Shown: one piece after another, positions 8,336 to 17,138 of the stretch
How the letters are laid out: the number at the start of each line of letters is the position of its first letter
Position numbering within the stretch: the first letter of the stretch is position 1
Origin: Rariglobus hedericola
GTDB lineage: Bacteria; Verrucomicrobiota; Verrucomicrobiia; Opitutales; Opitutaceae
Length of the DNA stretch: 64,000 nucleotides
Direction of reading: 5' to 3'
Assembly (NCBI RefSeq): GCF_007559335.1
Contig: NZ_VMBG01000001.1
Location: forward strand, 620,001-684,000
The notes under the pieces: model-generated
What the model saw: the letters and a program-made list of their open reading frames with translations, nothing else
Databases searched by the model: none
What the model was told of the DNA's origin: nothing
Program-made: the position numbers and the translations under genes

Positions 8336-9886
8336 ATGGCCTCCACCGCTACGTTGCAAGCACCCCTGTTTTCATGGCTCCAGCAACGCTCTTCAGGCGT
8401 GCTTCTTCATCCGACCTGCCTCCCTAACGATCAGGGCATTGGCGTGCTCGACGGTTCAGTCGATCAACTGCTGGAATTCCTGAAGGATTCCGGAGTGAGC
8501 CAATGGCAACTGTGCCCGCTCGGGCCGACCGGTTATGGCGACTCGCCCTACCAGTGTTTTTCGTCGTTCGCGGGCAATCCTTACCTGATTGATTTATATC
8601 CGCTGGTTCATTGCGGGCTGCTGACACACGGGGATCTCGATAGTGTGCGGCAATTGCCTCGCGACCGCGTCGATTACGGCTGGCTCTACTCCACGAAGTT
8701 CCCCCTGCTCTTCAAGGCATTCGAGCTCTACGCAGGCCAGCGGGACTCGGTTAAATTACCTTACGGTGATTTCGAGTCATTCAAATCCACGCACGCCTCG
8801 TGGCTCGCACCCTACTCGCTGTTTTTGGCGATCAAAGATTACTATCACGGGGCCGCCTGGTGGGACTGGCCGGAGGATGTGCGGTTCTTTGCCAAAGCTC
8901 AAAAAAGCCAGCTGGCTAAAACCGTGGCGGCCCGCGCCGAAGCGCACGCGTTTTTCCAATACTTGTTCTTCGGCCAGTGGGCGCGTGTGCGCACCAAGGC
9001 GACGTCGCTGGGCATTGAAATCATTGGCGACGCCCCGATTTTTGTCGCCCGTGACAGCGCCGACGTGTGGGCCGCTCCCCGACTTTTCCAGATCAACCAG
9101 AAAACCGGCGTGCCTCTGGCCGTTGCCGGTGTGCCGCCCGATTATTTTTCGGCCGACGGACAACTCTGGGGTAATCCACTTTACGCGTGGGACGAACATG
9201 CGGCCGATGGCTACTCCTGGTGGCTGGCGCGATTGAAGGCTAACTTCGCGTTGTGCGATATCGTGCGCATCGACCATTTTCGCGCCTTTGACACCTATTG
9301 GTCTATTCCGGCCTCCGCCACGACCGCGAAGAATGGTGAATGGAAAAAGGGACCGGGCTTAGCTTTCTTTAAAGCCGTTCATGACGCCCTGCCCACCGCA
9401 CGGCTCATCGCCGAGGATTTGGGCGAGCTCTTCCAGTCCGTCCGGGATTTGCGCGATGCCACCGGGCTTCCCGGCATGACTATCCTGCAATTCGCTTTTG
9501 GCGGTGAAGCGGACAACCTTTACCTCCCTCATAACCTTCAGGCGAACAGCGTCGTGTATCCAGGAACCCACGACAACAACACGACCATCGGCTGGTATCG
9601 CTCTGCATCCGAAAAGGAACGGGACTACGTCCGTCGTTATTTCAGGATCGGCGGCGAAGAAATCGGCTGGGATTTCATCCGTGTTGCCTATGCCTCCGTG
9701 AGCAACCTGGCGGTTATTCCGATGCAGGATTTTTTCAGCCTGGGTGCCGAAGCACGTTTCAATACCCCCGGCGAAGCTGCGGGCAACTGGCAGTGGCGCT
9801 ATTCCGAGCAGCAGTTGCGCCAGCTCCACCATGAAGGTGGCGCGGCCTATCTGCGCGACTTGGCGACGCTTTACGGTCGCCTTTGA
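8336..9886 (+). CDS. malQ: 4-alpha-glucanotransferase (amylomaltase) MalQ
   Basis: GH77 enzyme that transfers alpha-1,4-glucan segments between maltooligosaccharides in glycogen and maltodextrin metabolism. The 516-residue protein shows the N-terminal GPTGYGDSPYQCFSSFAGNP and the GDAPIFVARDSADVWAAP signature. The nucleophile Asp is in DIVRIDHFRAFDTYW, the acid/base Glu in IAEDLGEL, and the third acid in VYPGTHDNNTTIGWY. Length is normal. The first in-frame start lies 12 codons upstream, but MASTATLQ is preferred as close to the conserved domain. There is no maltose regulon nearby; the gene stands alone, convergent with the PII gene. Confidence 0.93.
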   Translation: MASTATLQAPLFSWLQQRSSGVLLHPTCLPNDQGIGVLDGSVDQLLEFLKDSGVSQWQLCPLGPTGYGDSPYQCFSSFAGNPYLIDLYPLVHCGLLTHGDLDSVRQLPRDRVDYGWLYSTKFPLLFKAFELYAGQRDSVKLPYGDFESFKSTHASWLAPYSLFLAIKDYYHGAAWWDWPEDVRFFAKAQKSQLAKTVAARAEAHAFFQYLFFGQWARVRTKATSLGIEIIGDAPIFVARDSADVWAAPRLFQINQKTGVPLAVAGVPPDYFSADGQLWGNPLYAWDEHAADGYSWWLARLKANFALCDIVRIDHFRAFDTYWSIPASATTAKNGEWKKGPGLAFFKAVHDALPTARLIAEDLGELFQSVRDLRDATGLPGMTILQFAFGGEADNLYLPHNLQANSVVYPGTHDNNTTIGWYRSASEKERDYVRRYFRIGGEEIGWDFIRVAYASVSNLAVIPMQDFFSLGAEARFNTPGEAAGNWQWRYSEQQLRQLHHEGGAAYLRDLATLYGRL

Positions 9887-9929
9887 AGTTGTGAGATGCG
9901 GAGCGCGTCATCAGGCGCGTCGCGTGTGG

Positions 9930-9965
9930 GCAGTCCGAAGTTGGTCTAAGACTCCGGACTGCTTT
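9930..9965 (+). terminator. Probable terminator after malQ
   Basis: Inverted repeat GCAGTCCG/CGGACTGC (9930-9937 and 9955-9962), 43 bases past the malQ stop, followed by only three T. The loop is 17 bases, so this is a weaker candidate than the other terminators in the window. Confidence 0.5.
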
Positions 9966-10090
9966 AACTATCCCCTGCCCTTGCGGCTTTGAATGCCACA
10001 TGGGCAGGGAAAGATTCACGCGACGCTGCCGCGCGGCACACACTGCCGCATAACAACGACGTTATTGATTTCTGGAACACCTGGTTTCCA

Positions 10091-10127
10091 CCCGCAAAGT
10101 CCCCCGTAACAGGTGTGGCTTTGCGGG
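10091..10127 (-). terminator. Hairpin downstream of the PII gene
   Basis: Perfect 9-bp inverted repeat CCCGCAAAG/CTTTGCGGG (10091-10099 and 10119-10127) in the convergent gap between malQ and glnK. No T-run on either strand. It may stop or stabilise the amt-glnK transcript. Confidence 0.4.
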
Positions 10128-10165
10128 CGAAACAGGCGGCTGCGCTTTATCGTATTCGAAGGCGC

Positions 10166-10513
<348 letters not shown>

Positions 10514-10523
10514 TCAGTTGGGG

Positions 10524-11963
10524 TTAGCCGATGTAACCTTCTTCGCCGTGTTCAGCGGTATCCAGACCGGCCGATTCGACTTCAGCAGTCGGACGAAGGC
10601 CAATGGTGAATTTAACGATGAGGGCAATGATGGCGGTGGCCACGACGCTCCAGACGATGGTCAGGGCGCAGGCTTTGAGCTGGGCCATCACGAGACCTTC
10701 CTTGAGAGGACCGACCACGGAGTTGATCTTCTCGTCGGCAAACACGCCGGTGAGGATCGCACCCATGGTGCCGCCGACGCCGTGCACGCCGAAGGTGTCG
10801 AGCGCGTCATCGTAGCCGAGGATCTTTTTCAGGTAGGAAACCGCGATGAACGGAACGATACCGGCGAGCACGCCGATCAAGACGGCCGAGTTCATGGAAA
10901 CGAAACCGGCGCCGGGGGTGATGACCACCAGACCAGCAACAATACCGGAGCAGAAGCCGAGGACGGAGGGATGGCCCTTGAGGACCCACTCGGCCATACC
11001 CCAGGTGAAACCGGCGATGGCGGCTGCGAGGGTCGTGGTCGCGAAGGCATTGGAGGCGATCGCATCGGCGCCGAGGGCGGAACCGGCGTTGAAGCCATAC
11101 CAGCCGACCCAGAGCATACCGGTGCCGACGGTGCAAAGCACCAAGGAGTGCGGAGGCATCGGGACTTTGCCGAAGCCGTTACGCTTGCCGAGGATGATAC
11201 AGAGAACCAGCGCAGACCAACCCGAGGTCATGTGCACCACGGTGCCACCGGCGAAGTCGATCGCCTTGATGCCGGCGCCGGCGTTAAGGATGCCCGACAT
11301 AAAGCCCGTGCCGCTCCACACCATGTGGGCGAATGGGAAATAGACCGCGAACATCCAGAGCGTCACGAACACGAGGACCGAGATGAACTTCATGCGCTCG
11401 GCGATCGCACCGACGATCAGGGCCGGCGTGATGATGGCGAAGGACAGCTGGAACATCGCCCACATGGAGTCACTGATCCAATAGTAACCGGCGCCGACGT
11501 TGCCTGGCTCCACGCCCTTCAGGAACGCGAAGGTCGTATCACCGATAAAGGCATTGCCGCCACCGAAGGCCAGGCTGTAACCGACAGCCCACCACAGGAT
11601 GGTAACCAGACCGGCGACACCCATACACTGGGCGAGGACGGAGAGAACGTTCTTCTTGCGAACCAAGCCGCCGTAGAAGAGAGCCAAACCGGGTAGCGTC
11701 ATGAAAATGACCAGCGCAGTGCTGACCATCTGCCATGCGTTGTGGCCGGGACCGGGTCCGGGGATCTTCGAAACGACATCCGGCGTGCGCGCCGTGTTGT
11801 TCACGTAGGCCTCGAGATCGGCCAGGCGTTGTTCAACGGTAGGCTCAGCCGGTGCTGCTGGTGCCGCGGGTGCGGCTTCCTGAGCCTGGCTCGTGGTGAG
11901 AGCACAGGCTATTAAAAGAGATGCAAAGATGAGTCGCGCGTAGCGCGAAAAAAGGTGTTTCAT
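10524..11963 (-). CDS. amt: Ammonium transporter (Amt/MEP/Rh), copy 1
   Basis: Trimeric inner-membrane ammonium channel. The 479-residue protein opens with a leader (ARLIFASLLIACALTTSQA), then a short Ala/Pro linker and the helical segment VEQRLADLEAYVNNTART. The eleven-helix Amt fold begins around FMTLPGLALFYGGLVRKKN. The signature DFAGGTVVHMTSGWSALV is present, as are WVGWYGFNAGSA and GYDDALDTFGVHGVGGTMGAILTGVF with the twin-His pore residues. It is followed by glnK on the same strand, so the PII partner is made from the same transcript. About 60% of positions look shared with the second copy just upstream. Confidence 0.95.
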   Translation of the reverse strand: MKHLFSRYARLIFASLLIACALTTSQAQEAAPAAPAAPAEPTVEQRLADLEAYVNNTARTPDVVSKIPGPGPGHNAWQMVSTALVIFMTLPGLALFYGGLVRKKNVLSVLAQCMGVAGLVTILWWAVGYSLAFGGGNAFIGDTTFAFLKGVEPGNVGAGYYWISDSMWAMFQLSFAIITPALIVGAIAERMKFISVLVFVTLWMFAVYFPFAHMVWSGTGFMSGILNAGAGIKAIDFAGGTVVHMTSGWSALVLCIILGKRNGFGKVPMPPHSLVLCTVGTGMLWVGWYGFNAGSALGADAIASNAFATTTLAAAIAGFTWGMAEWVLKGHPSVLGFCSGIVAGLVVITPGAGFVSMNSAVLIGVLAGIVPFIAVSYLKKILGYDDALDTFGVHGVGGTMGAILTGVFADEKINSVVGPLKEGLVMAQLKACALTIVWSVVATAIIALIVKFTIGLRPTAEVESAGLDTAEHGEEGYIG

Positions 11964-11974
11964 GAGACGGAAAT

Positions 11975-12376
11975 TCAGAGTGATTTAAAACGAGCAATGG
12001 AGAACGAAGTGACCTGCCGTCGAGGGACGGGAGGATCCTTGTTTCGCATGCCACTCGTTTCGGCACTTTGAGCTTCCGGCAAAGACTGGTCCAAAAGACG
12101 TTCGAGTGTGAAAACGGGAATCAACACGTCCAACGGCCTATCCACACCAAAAACAAACGAAGGTAGCTCGGCACGATTGGGCCGACTGACGCCTTGGATT
12201 GAGAAATCCTGACTGACGGCAAACACCGGTCCCTCCTCGTAAACCGACTCAAGTATCACCAAGTCCCTGGGCGTTTCCTCGGGCGCGGCATTCAGGTGAA
12301 TGCAGCTTAAACCGCAGAACCCCAAGCACGCACAAATGGCTAGGATTATACGATAAATGGAGGGCGATGATGCCAT
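11975..12376 (-). CDS. Small protein with signal peptide, upstream of amt copy 1
   Basis: I do not recognise this family. The 133-residue ORF begins with a basic then hydrophobic leader (IYRIILAICACLGFCGLS, with LNAAPEE around a possible cleavage site). The remaining hundred or so residues contain ELPSFVFGVDRPLDVLIPVF. It ends 11 bases before the amt start on the same strand, so it is likely co-transcribed with amt-glnK. A comparable signal-peptide ORF precedes the second amt gene. It could be an exported or periplasmic accessory, or a leader ORF that is only translated to tune amt. Confidence 0.45.
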   Translation of the reverse strand: MASSPSIYRIILAICACLGFCGLSCIHLNAAPEETPRDLVILESVYEEGPVFAVSQDFSIQGVSRPNRAELPSFVFGVDRPLDVLIPVFTLERLLDQSLPEAQSAETSGMRNKDPPVPRRQVTSFSIARFKSL

Positions 12377-12679
12377 GAATGAGATGCATAAGCAGTTCCC
12401 GTTCCACTCTCGGATGCTTGGCCGTGTTTTGAATTAAAGATCATCATGTCTGTTCGTCATATGAAAACAGCCCCGCGGTGGTCTAGGCCGGGGGCTGTAG
12501 TGTTCATGGGAGAACTCCATTCACAAATCACACGACTAACTTGAGAATGGAAAGTGGTTGGCTGGACAGGTGGCCCCAAATGCACGCCATGGGGCTGAAT
12601 CGTTCAGTGCGCACCTGTCCGCCGTAATCCCTACCCCGGGACTACGCCTCTCGGGTCAGGGGATTCACGTAAGCGAAGA
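12377..12679. other. Gap of about 300 bases between the two amt units
   Basis: Contains the terminator of amt copy 2 (described separately) and must hold the promoter for the small ORF-amt-glnK unit. The stretch 12400-12470 is AT-richer than its surroundings. I see no ORF with a leader or family motif, no clear sigma-54 GG-N10-GC box and no RNA gene. Confidence 0.5.
12464..12497 (-). terminator. Rho-independent terminator of amt copy 2
   Basis: Read on the minus strand, CAGCCCC pairs with GGGGCTG (arms 12491-12497 and 12468-12474) and is followed by TTTT. It lies about 180 bases after the amt copy 2 stop and before the next unit, so the two amt genes are separate transcripts if it works. Confidence 0.6.
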
Positions 12680-14149
12680 TTACAGGCTGTAGCCTTCTTC
12701 GTTGTGTTCGCTGATATCGAGGCCGAGTCGCTCGACTTCAGGTGATGCACGAAGTCCCATGACGACCTTGATTGCGTAAGCGATAATGATGGTGGCCACG
12801 ATCGACAGCACGGTAGTGAGGGCGATCGCTTTGAGCTGCTCAATCCACAGCGAACCGTTGGCTACGATATGGGCGAGTCCGTTGGACTTGGCGTAGCCAT
12901 TGGCGACCGTGAGATTGGCGTTAATCGAACTGTTCGCGAGCAAGCCCGTGAGCAACGCGCCCAATGTTCCTCCGACCGCATGCACACCAAATGTATCCAG
13001 AGCGTCATCGTAACCGAAAACCGCCTTCAGCTTCACGCAGAACAGAAACGGAATCGCACCGGCCAGAACACCAATGATGACCGCACCGTTGGCACTGACG
13101 AAGCCTGCGGCCGGCGTGATCACGACCAAGCCCGAAACCGCACCGGAGCACATGCCGAGGATTGAAGATGTTTTCTTAAATACCACGACCTCAAGACCGG
13201 CCCACACCAGTGAGGCGATGGCAGCTGAGAGGGTGGTGGCCAAAAATGCGCCCCCTGCGATGCCGTCGGCAGCCGCGGCAGAACCGGCATTGAAACCATA
13301 CCACCCCACCCAGAGCATACCCGTGCCCACCATGCAAAGCACCATGCTGTGCGGAGCCATGGGCTCTTTTCCGAAACCAATACGCGGCCCGAGGATAATG
13401 CACAGCACCAGTGCCGACCAGCCTGCCGACATATGCACAACGGTGCCTCCGGCGAAATCGATCGCGCGAATCATCGCACTGCCGTTCCACACGCCATTCA
13501 TGAGACCGTCGACGCCCCACACCATGTGGGCCAAGGGAAAATACACCGCAAACATCCAGAGAATCACGAACGCCACGACGGCCGAGAACTTCATGCGCTC
13601 GGCGATCGCACCAATGATCAGCGCGGGAGTGATGATCGCGAACATCATCTGATACATTGACCAGACGGAGTGCGAAATCCACGCCGAGTAATCGAGATTG
13701 GGCGCTGCCCCGACCCCCTCAAGAAAGACGTATTTCAAGCCTCCCAAATAAGGTGTTCCGGGAGCGAAAACCAAACTGTAGCCCACGCCCCACCAGAGCA
13801 GGGTGACCACACCCGTGATGGCCATGCATTGCGCCAGCACGGACAGCACATTTTTGCGACGCACCAAACCACCGTAAAACAACGCCAAGCCGGGGAGCGT
13901 CATGAAGAGAACGAGTGCCGCGCTCGTCATCATCCATCCATTATGGCCTGGACCGGGTCCGGCGACCCTTGAAGCGACATCCGCAGTGCGGGCGCTATTG
14001 TTGATGTAGGCCTCTACGTCAGCGACACGTTGGTCGAGCGTAGGTTCAGGAGGAGTCGCGGATTGCGCCCGGCTCGCAACAGCGAGCGTGCAGGCAATGA
14101 AAAGTGATCGGATGAATACGCGGAAGCCGCGCAAAAAAGTGAGTTGCAT
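12680..14149 (-). CDS. amt: Ammonium transporter (Amt/MEP/Rh), copy 2
   Basis: Second ammonium channel, 489 residues. It has the same design as copy 1: leader (VFIRSLFIACTLAVASRAQS), helical segment LDQRVADVEAYINNSARTADV, then the transmembrane core with FMTLPGLALFYGGLVRRKN, DFAGGTVVHMSAGWSALV, WVGWYGFNAGSA and GYDDALDTFGVHAVGGTLGALLTG. It differs by an inserted loop (LANSSINANLTVANGYAKSN) near the C-terminus that copy 1 lacks. No PII gene follows; the downstream region ends in a terminator. The tandem arrangement suggests a duplication with later specialisation, for instance transport versus sensing. Confidence 0.94.
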   Translation of the reverse strand: MQLTFLRGFRVFIRSLFIACTLAVASRAQSATPPEPTLDQRVADVEAYINNSARTADVASRVAGPGPGHNGWMMTSAALVLFMTLPGLALFYGGLVRRKNVLSVLAQCMAITGVVTLLWWGVGYSLVFAPGTPYLGGLKYVFLEGVGAAPNLDYSAWISHSVWSMYQMMFAIITPALIIGAIAERMKFSAVVAFVILWMFAVYFPLAHMVWGVDGLMNGVWNGSAMIRAIDFAGGTVVHMSAGWSALVLCIILGPRIGFGKEPMAPHSMVLCMVGTGMLWVGWYGFNAGSAAAADGIAGGAFLATTLSAAIASLVWAGLEVVVFKKTSSILGMCSGAVSGLVVITPAAGFVSANGAVIIGVLAGAIPFLFCVKLKAVFGYDDALDTFGVHAVGGTLGALLTGLLANSSINANLTVANGYAKSNGLAHIVANGSLWIEQLKAIALTTVLSIVATIIIAYAIKVVMGLRASPEVERLGLDISEHNEEGYSL

Positions 14150-14565
14150 ATAGCCAAAGTGTTAAGTGACCGAAGATGAAGTGGAGAGATGGACGCCGTT
14201 CCCCAGAGGGCGGGCGGACCATTATTTCTCACATATTCAACTGCGGCCTCATACACTTTGCATGCAGGCGGATTGACCGAAGCCTGGACTCGCAGCACCG
14301 GCTCGGGCACTTCGATACCCGCGATAAGCAACGCGTAAAACTGTGTTTCGTTGGAACGTTTTACCGGAGCAGTCGCCTTACCCGAGTCCTTTTCTTTATC
14401 GATGCTGACGAAATACGGAATCTCGGCATTCGAAGAATTGGTGAACTGTAACTCATGCGTGGAGGCTTCTTTGTTTCCCGCCTCCACTGAGCCCAAATTC
14501 AAGCCAAACAGGCCGCAGCATAGGAGTGCGGTCAGCAGGCGTGAAAATGGAGGTGCGCGAAACAT
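14014..14565 (-). CDS. Putative signal-peptide ORF upstream of and overlapping amt copy 2
   Basis: I do not recognise it. From the ATG at 14565 the frame gives about 183 residues with a convincing leader (LLTALLCCGLFGLNLGSVEA), then a polar segment (NAEIPYFVSIDKEKD, IEVPEPVLRV). The frame does not stop before amt copy 2: the last 136 bases overlap the start of amt in another frame and look like non-coding translation rich in Ser/Leu/Arg. Either the true protein ended near 14150 and was altered by a frameshift or lost stop, or the ORF is partly fortuitous. The leader and its position match the small ORF before amt copy 1. Confidence 0.35.
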   Translation of the reverse strand: MFRAPPFSRLLTALLCCGLFGLNLGSVEAGNKEASTHELQFTNSSNAEIPYFVSIDKEKDSGKATAPVKRSNETQFYALLIAGIEVPEPVLRVQASVNPPACKVYEAAVEYVRNNGPPALWGTASISPLHLRSLNTLAICNSLFCAASAYSSDHFSLPARSLLRAGRNPRLLLNLRSTNVSLT

Positions 14566-14613
14566 TGCGCACAACGGAAAGCAGCTCTCGTTCCAGTTAC
14601 CAGAGAGACGTGA

Positions 14614-15192
14614 TTAGTGCGCAATCTCGACATCGCGCGCCGGATGACGCGTGAGCTTGTCGATCCAGGCGAGCACCACGGCGGACAACACGAAGGTGAT
14701 GTGGATGATCACCTGCCACTTCATCGTCTGCTCGCTCATCTTGTCTGCATTGATGAAGGTCTTGAGCAGGTGGATCGACGAAATGCCGATCAAGGCCATT
14801 GCCAGCTTCACTTTCAGCACGCCGGCATTCACATGAGAAAGCCACTCGGGCTGGTCGGGGTGGTTCTTCAAATTCAGACGTGAAACGAAGGTCTCGTAGC
14901 CGCCCACGATCACCATGATGAGCAGGTTCGCGATCATCACCACATCGATGAGGCCCAGAACGGTGAGCATCACGATCGTCTCGGTGTCATTCACGCCGGC
15001 GGGCACCGAAGAGGGCGGCAGGTGCCCGAGGACGGCGAAACCAATCAGATGCCACAACTCGACGAGAAAACGGTAAACATAGACAACCTGCGCGACGATC
15101 AGTCCGACATAAAGAGGCGCCTGCAGCCAGCGGCTGAGAAAGATCAAATCGGCAAGCGGAGAGAGCGTTTTGCGTTGAGCGGGCGAAGACAT
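14614..15192 (-). CDS. UPF0114 (YqhA) family inner-membrane protein
   Basis: Function unknown in the family. The 192-residue protein has four predicted membrane segments: around [60 protein letters not shown] and [20 protein letters not shown]. It carries the family stretch [16 protein letters not shown] followed by [14 protein letters not shown]. Length and topology fit YqhA-like proteins, which have the same VGGYE(T/I)F block. It starts 33 bases after the oleB stop on the same strand, so it may be the last gene of the fabZ-fabI-oleA-oleB transcript. Confidence 0.85.
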   Translation of the reverse strand: MSSPAQRKTLSPLADLIFLSRWLQAPLYVGLIVAQVVYVYRFLVELWHLIGFAVLGHLPPSSVPAGVNDTETIVMLTVLGLIDVVMIANLLIMVIVGGYETFVSRLNLKNHPDQPEWLSHVNAGVLKVKLAMALIGISSIHLLKTFINADKMSEQTMKWQVIIHITFVLSAVVLAWIDKLTRHPARDVEIAH

Positions 15193-15225
15193 GGATCGGA
15201 ATAGAAGGGGGTGAAAGGTTTTCGT

Positions 15226-16104
15226 TTAACGAAGAAACTGGGTGATGCGCGGGATCGCCTCGGTGTTGGCGTCGGCGAGCACATAGTGTCCGGCATCTTC
15301 CAGATAATAGGTCTGGGCCTGCGGCAAACGTTTTTTCCACTCGTTGAAAAAGTGATCATTGAAGCAGAAATCACGTCCGCCCCAAATGATCAGCGCCGGG
15401 TTTTGTTTAAAGTGTTTCAAGCCCGCAGCCGTGTCACTGAGCGTGCGCCAGGTCGGGTGCGAGGGAACCATGGGGATGTCTTTGACGAACGCGTCGACGG
15501 CCACTCGATTCGCCCATGAGTCGTAAGGGAGCAGGAAACCGCGCTTCTCGTCTGAACTCAGCTTCCGGCGGTTCATGGACATCCACACGGCCGGCCCGGC
15601 GAAGCCATTGAGGCCGCGAACGAGCGCCGTCCCAGGGAACTTCGTTTTGCACACGCCGATGCGACGGGGAATGTGCGGCGAAGGAAATGCCCCGGTGTTT
15701 AAAACAACCAGCTTTCCGATGCGTTGCGGATAACGCGCCGCGTAACCGAAGCCGATCGCACCACCCCAATCATGCACCACGAGGTGAATACGCTTAACAC
15801 CCAAGTGCGTCACCAGTGCATCCACATCTCCGATACGCGCCTCGAGCGTGTAGGGATAATTCTCGGGTTTTTCGGAAAGCCCCATGCCGATGTGGTCGGG
15901 AACGATGCAGCGCATCGTCGGCGAGACGGCCTGCACGAGTTCGCGGTAATAGAACGACCAAGTCGGGTTGCCGTGCAGCATCAGCACGGCCTCCTCGCTC
16001 TCGCCGCCTTCGTCGAGATAGCTCATGCGGGCACCGCGCGGCGTCTCAAAGGACTTCGGCGTGAAAGGATAGAGCGGCTTGAGCCAATCAGGAATCGTTA
16101 CCAT
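15226..16104 (-). CDS. oleB: Alpha/beta hydrolase, OleB/haloalkane-dehalogenase class
   Basis: OleB decarboxylates the beta-lactone made by OleC to give a cis-olefin in long-chain hydrocarbon synthesis. The 292-residue protein has the oxyanion region HGNPTW (44-49), the nucleophile elbow VVHDWGGAIG with Asp112, the acid in IIWGGRDFCF and the catalytic His in LEDAGHYVLAD. An Asp nucleophile places it with haloalkane dehalogenases, epoxide hydrolases and OleB rather than esterases. It overlaps the end of oleA by 7 bases, and this linkage favours OleB. No oleC (AMP-ligase-like) or oleD (reductase) follows, so either those lie elsewhere or the substrate differs. Confidence 0.72.
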   Translation of the reverse strand: MVTIPDWLKPLYPFTPKSFETPRGARMSYLDEGGESEEAVLMLHGNPTWSFYYRELVQAVSPTMRCIVPDHIGMGLSEKPENYPYTLEARIGDVDALVTHLGVKRIHLVVHDWGGAIGFGYAARYPQRIGKLVVLNTGAFPSPHIPRRIGVCKTKFPGTALVRGLNGFAGPAVWMSMNRRKLSSDEKRGFLLPYDSWANRVAVDAFVKDIPMVPSHPTWRTLSDTAAGLKHFKQNPALIIWGGRDFCFNDHFFNEWKKRLPQAQTYYLEDAGHYVLADANTEAIPRITQFLR

Positions 16105-17138
16105 TCGAGTGCGAGCATCAGACAGTTGAGGCCGCTGCCGATGCCGAGCAGCGCAACCTTGGTTCCCTCGCCCACCGCGCCGGCTTCGACGGCCTTGGCG
16201 AGCGTGGCGGGCAGCGCCACCGAGCCGGTGTTGCCGAGGGTTTCAAACGTGGAAAAATCCTTGGTCAAATCGAGGCCGAGCGCCTCGTAGAGTTTGCGGC
16301 GGTGCGTGCTGCCCACCTGATGGCAGATGAAGCGGTCCGCCGTCGCCGCATCATAACCCGTCTCGGCGGTGAACGCGTCCCATGTCTCGCGGGCGAGCGT
16401 GAGGCCGGCGGTGAGCAGAGCCTCGCTGTCAGTCTGCATCGCGAGCGCTTCGGCACCGTGGCTGTCGCCCTGGCAGAGTTCGCTATGAACCGTCGCGGCG
16501 CGCGCGATGCCGCCCAGCAGCCGGTGCGGACGCACACCTTTCGGGATCAGTGAATCGTGACAGACCACTGCTCCAACCGCACCGGAGCCGATGGTAAGAT
16601 TGGCGAAGAAGGGTTTGATGCCGTTGCGATCGAGTGGTGCTTCCAGCAGGGTCTTCAGTGTTTGCTGAACGAGCGGCCCGCCGTTCTCACCGGACACAAT
16701 GAGCGCGCATTTGATTTGACCGCTTTCAATCATACCGGCGGCAACGGTCAGAGCGTTGAGGAAACCAAGACAGGCGTTCGATACGTCAAAAATTTGCGCG
16801 GTGGTGGGAAGTCCGATCTTGCGATGGGCGAACGACGCGGTGGCGGGCTCCATCATGTCGCGACAGACGGCGCTGTGGATAAAGAGCTCAACCTGTTCGG
16901 CGCGCAGACCGGACTTGGCGAGCGCAGCCTTGCCGGCAGCCGCGCTGGCATCGGACGGACGCGTGCCCTGCGGCCATACGCGACGCTCGCGAATGCCCGT
17001 CATGAGTTCGAGACGGCCAAAGGGAAGCTTCAGGCGTTCGTAGAGCGGACGCAGGGTTTCCTCCACCTGCGTGGTGGTGATGATCTCGTCAGGCAGTGCG
17101 ACGGCCAGCGATTCGATGCACGTGTGGGCGAAGCGCAT
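16098..17138 (-). CDS. oleA: OleA-type thiolase (acyl-CoA head-to-head condensing enzyme)
   Basis: OleA joins two long-chain acyl-CoAs to a beta-keto acid, the first step of olefin synthesis. The 346-residue protein resembles Xanthomonas OleA along its length from memory. Matching points are GIRERRVWPQGTRPSDA, RDMMEPATAS with the OleA-type Glu (E97), the nucleophile in FDVSNACLGF (C123), His273 in ICHQVGSTH, Asn303 in LGNTGSV, and the ending LLGIGSGLNC. The Glu and the C-terminal signature separate it from housekeeping FabH. It overlaps fabI by one base upstream and oleB by seven downstream, so the four genes fabZ-fabI-oleA-oleB form one tightly coupled unit. Confidence 0.8.
   Translation of the reverse strand: MRFAHTCIESLAVALPDEIITTTQVEETLRPLYERLKLPFGRLELMTGIRERRVWPQGTRPSDASAAAGKAALAKSGLRAEQVELFIHSAVCRDMMEPATASFAHRKIGLPTTAQIFDVSNACLGFLNALTVAAGMIESGQIKCALIVSGENGGPLVQQTLKTLLEAPLDRNGIKPFFANLTIGSGAVGAVVCHDSLIPKGVRPHRLLGGIARAATVHSELCQGDSHGAEALAMQTDSEALLTAGLTLARETWDAFTAETGYDAATADRFICHQVGSTHRRKLYEALGLDLTKDFSTFETLGNTGSVALPATLAKAVEAGAVGEGTKVALLGIGSGLNCLMLALEW

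Noticed and set aside
15226-16104. Calling the alpha/beta hydrolase a haloalkane dehalogenase
   Set aside because: The Asp nucleophile is shared with OleB; the direct overlap with an OleA-type gene makes OleB more likely.
16098-17138. Housekeeping FabH for the condensing enzyme
   Set aside because: The RDMMEP Glu and the LLGIGSGLNC ending fit OleA, and it is not beside fabD/acpP.
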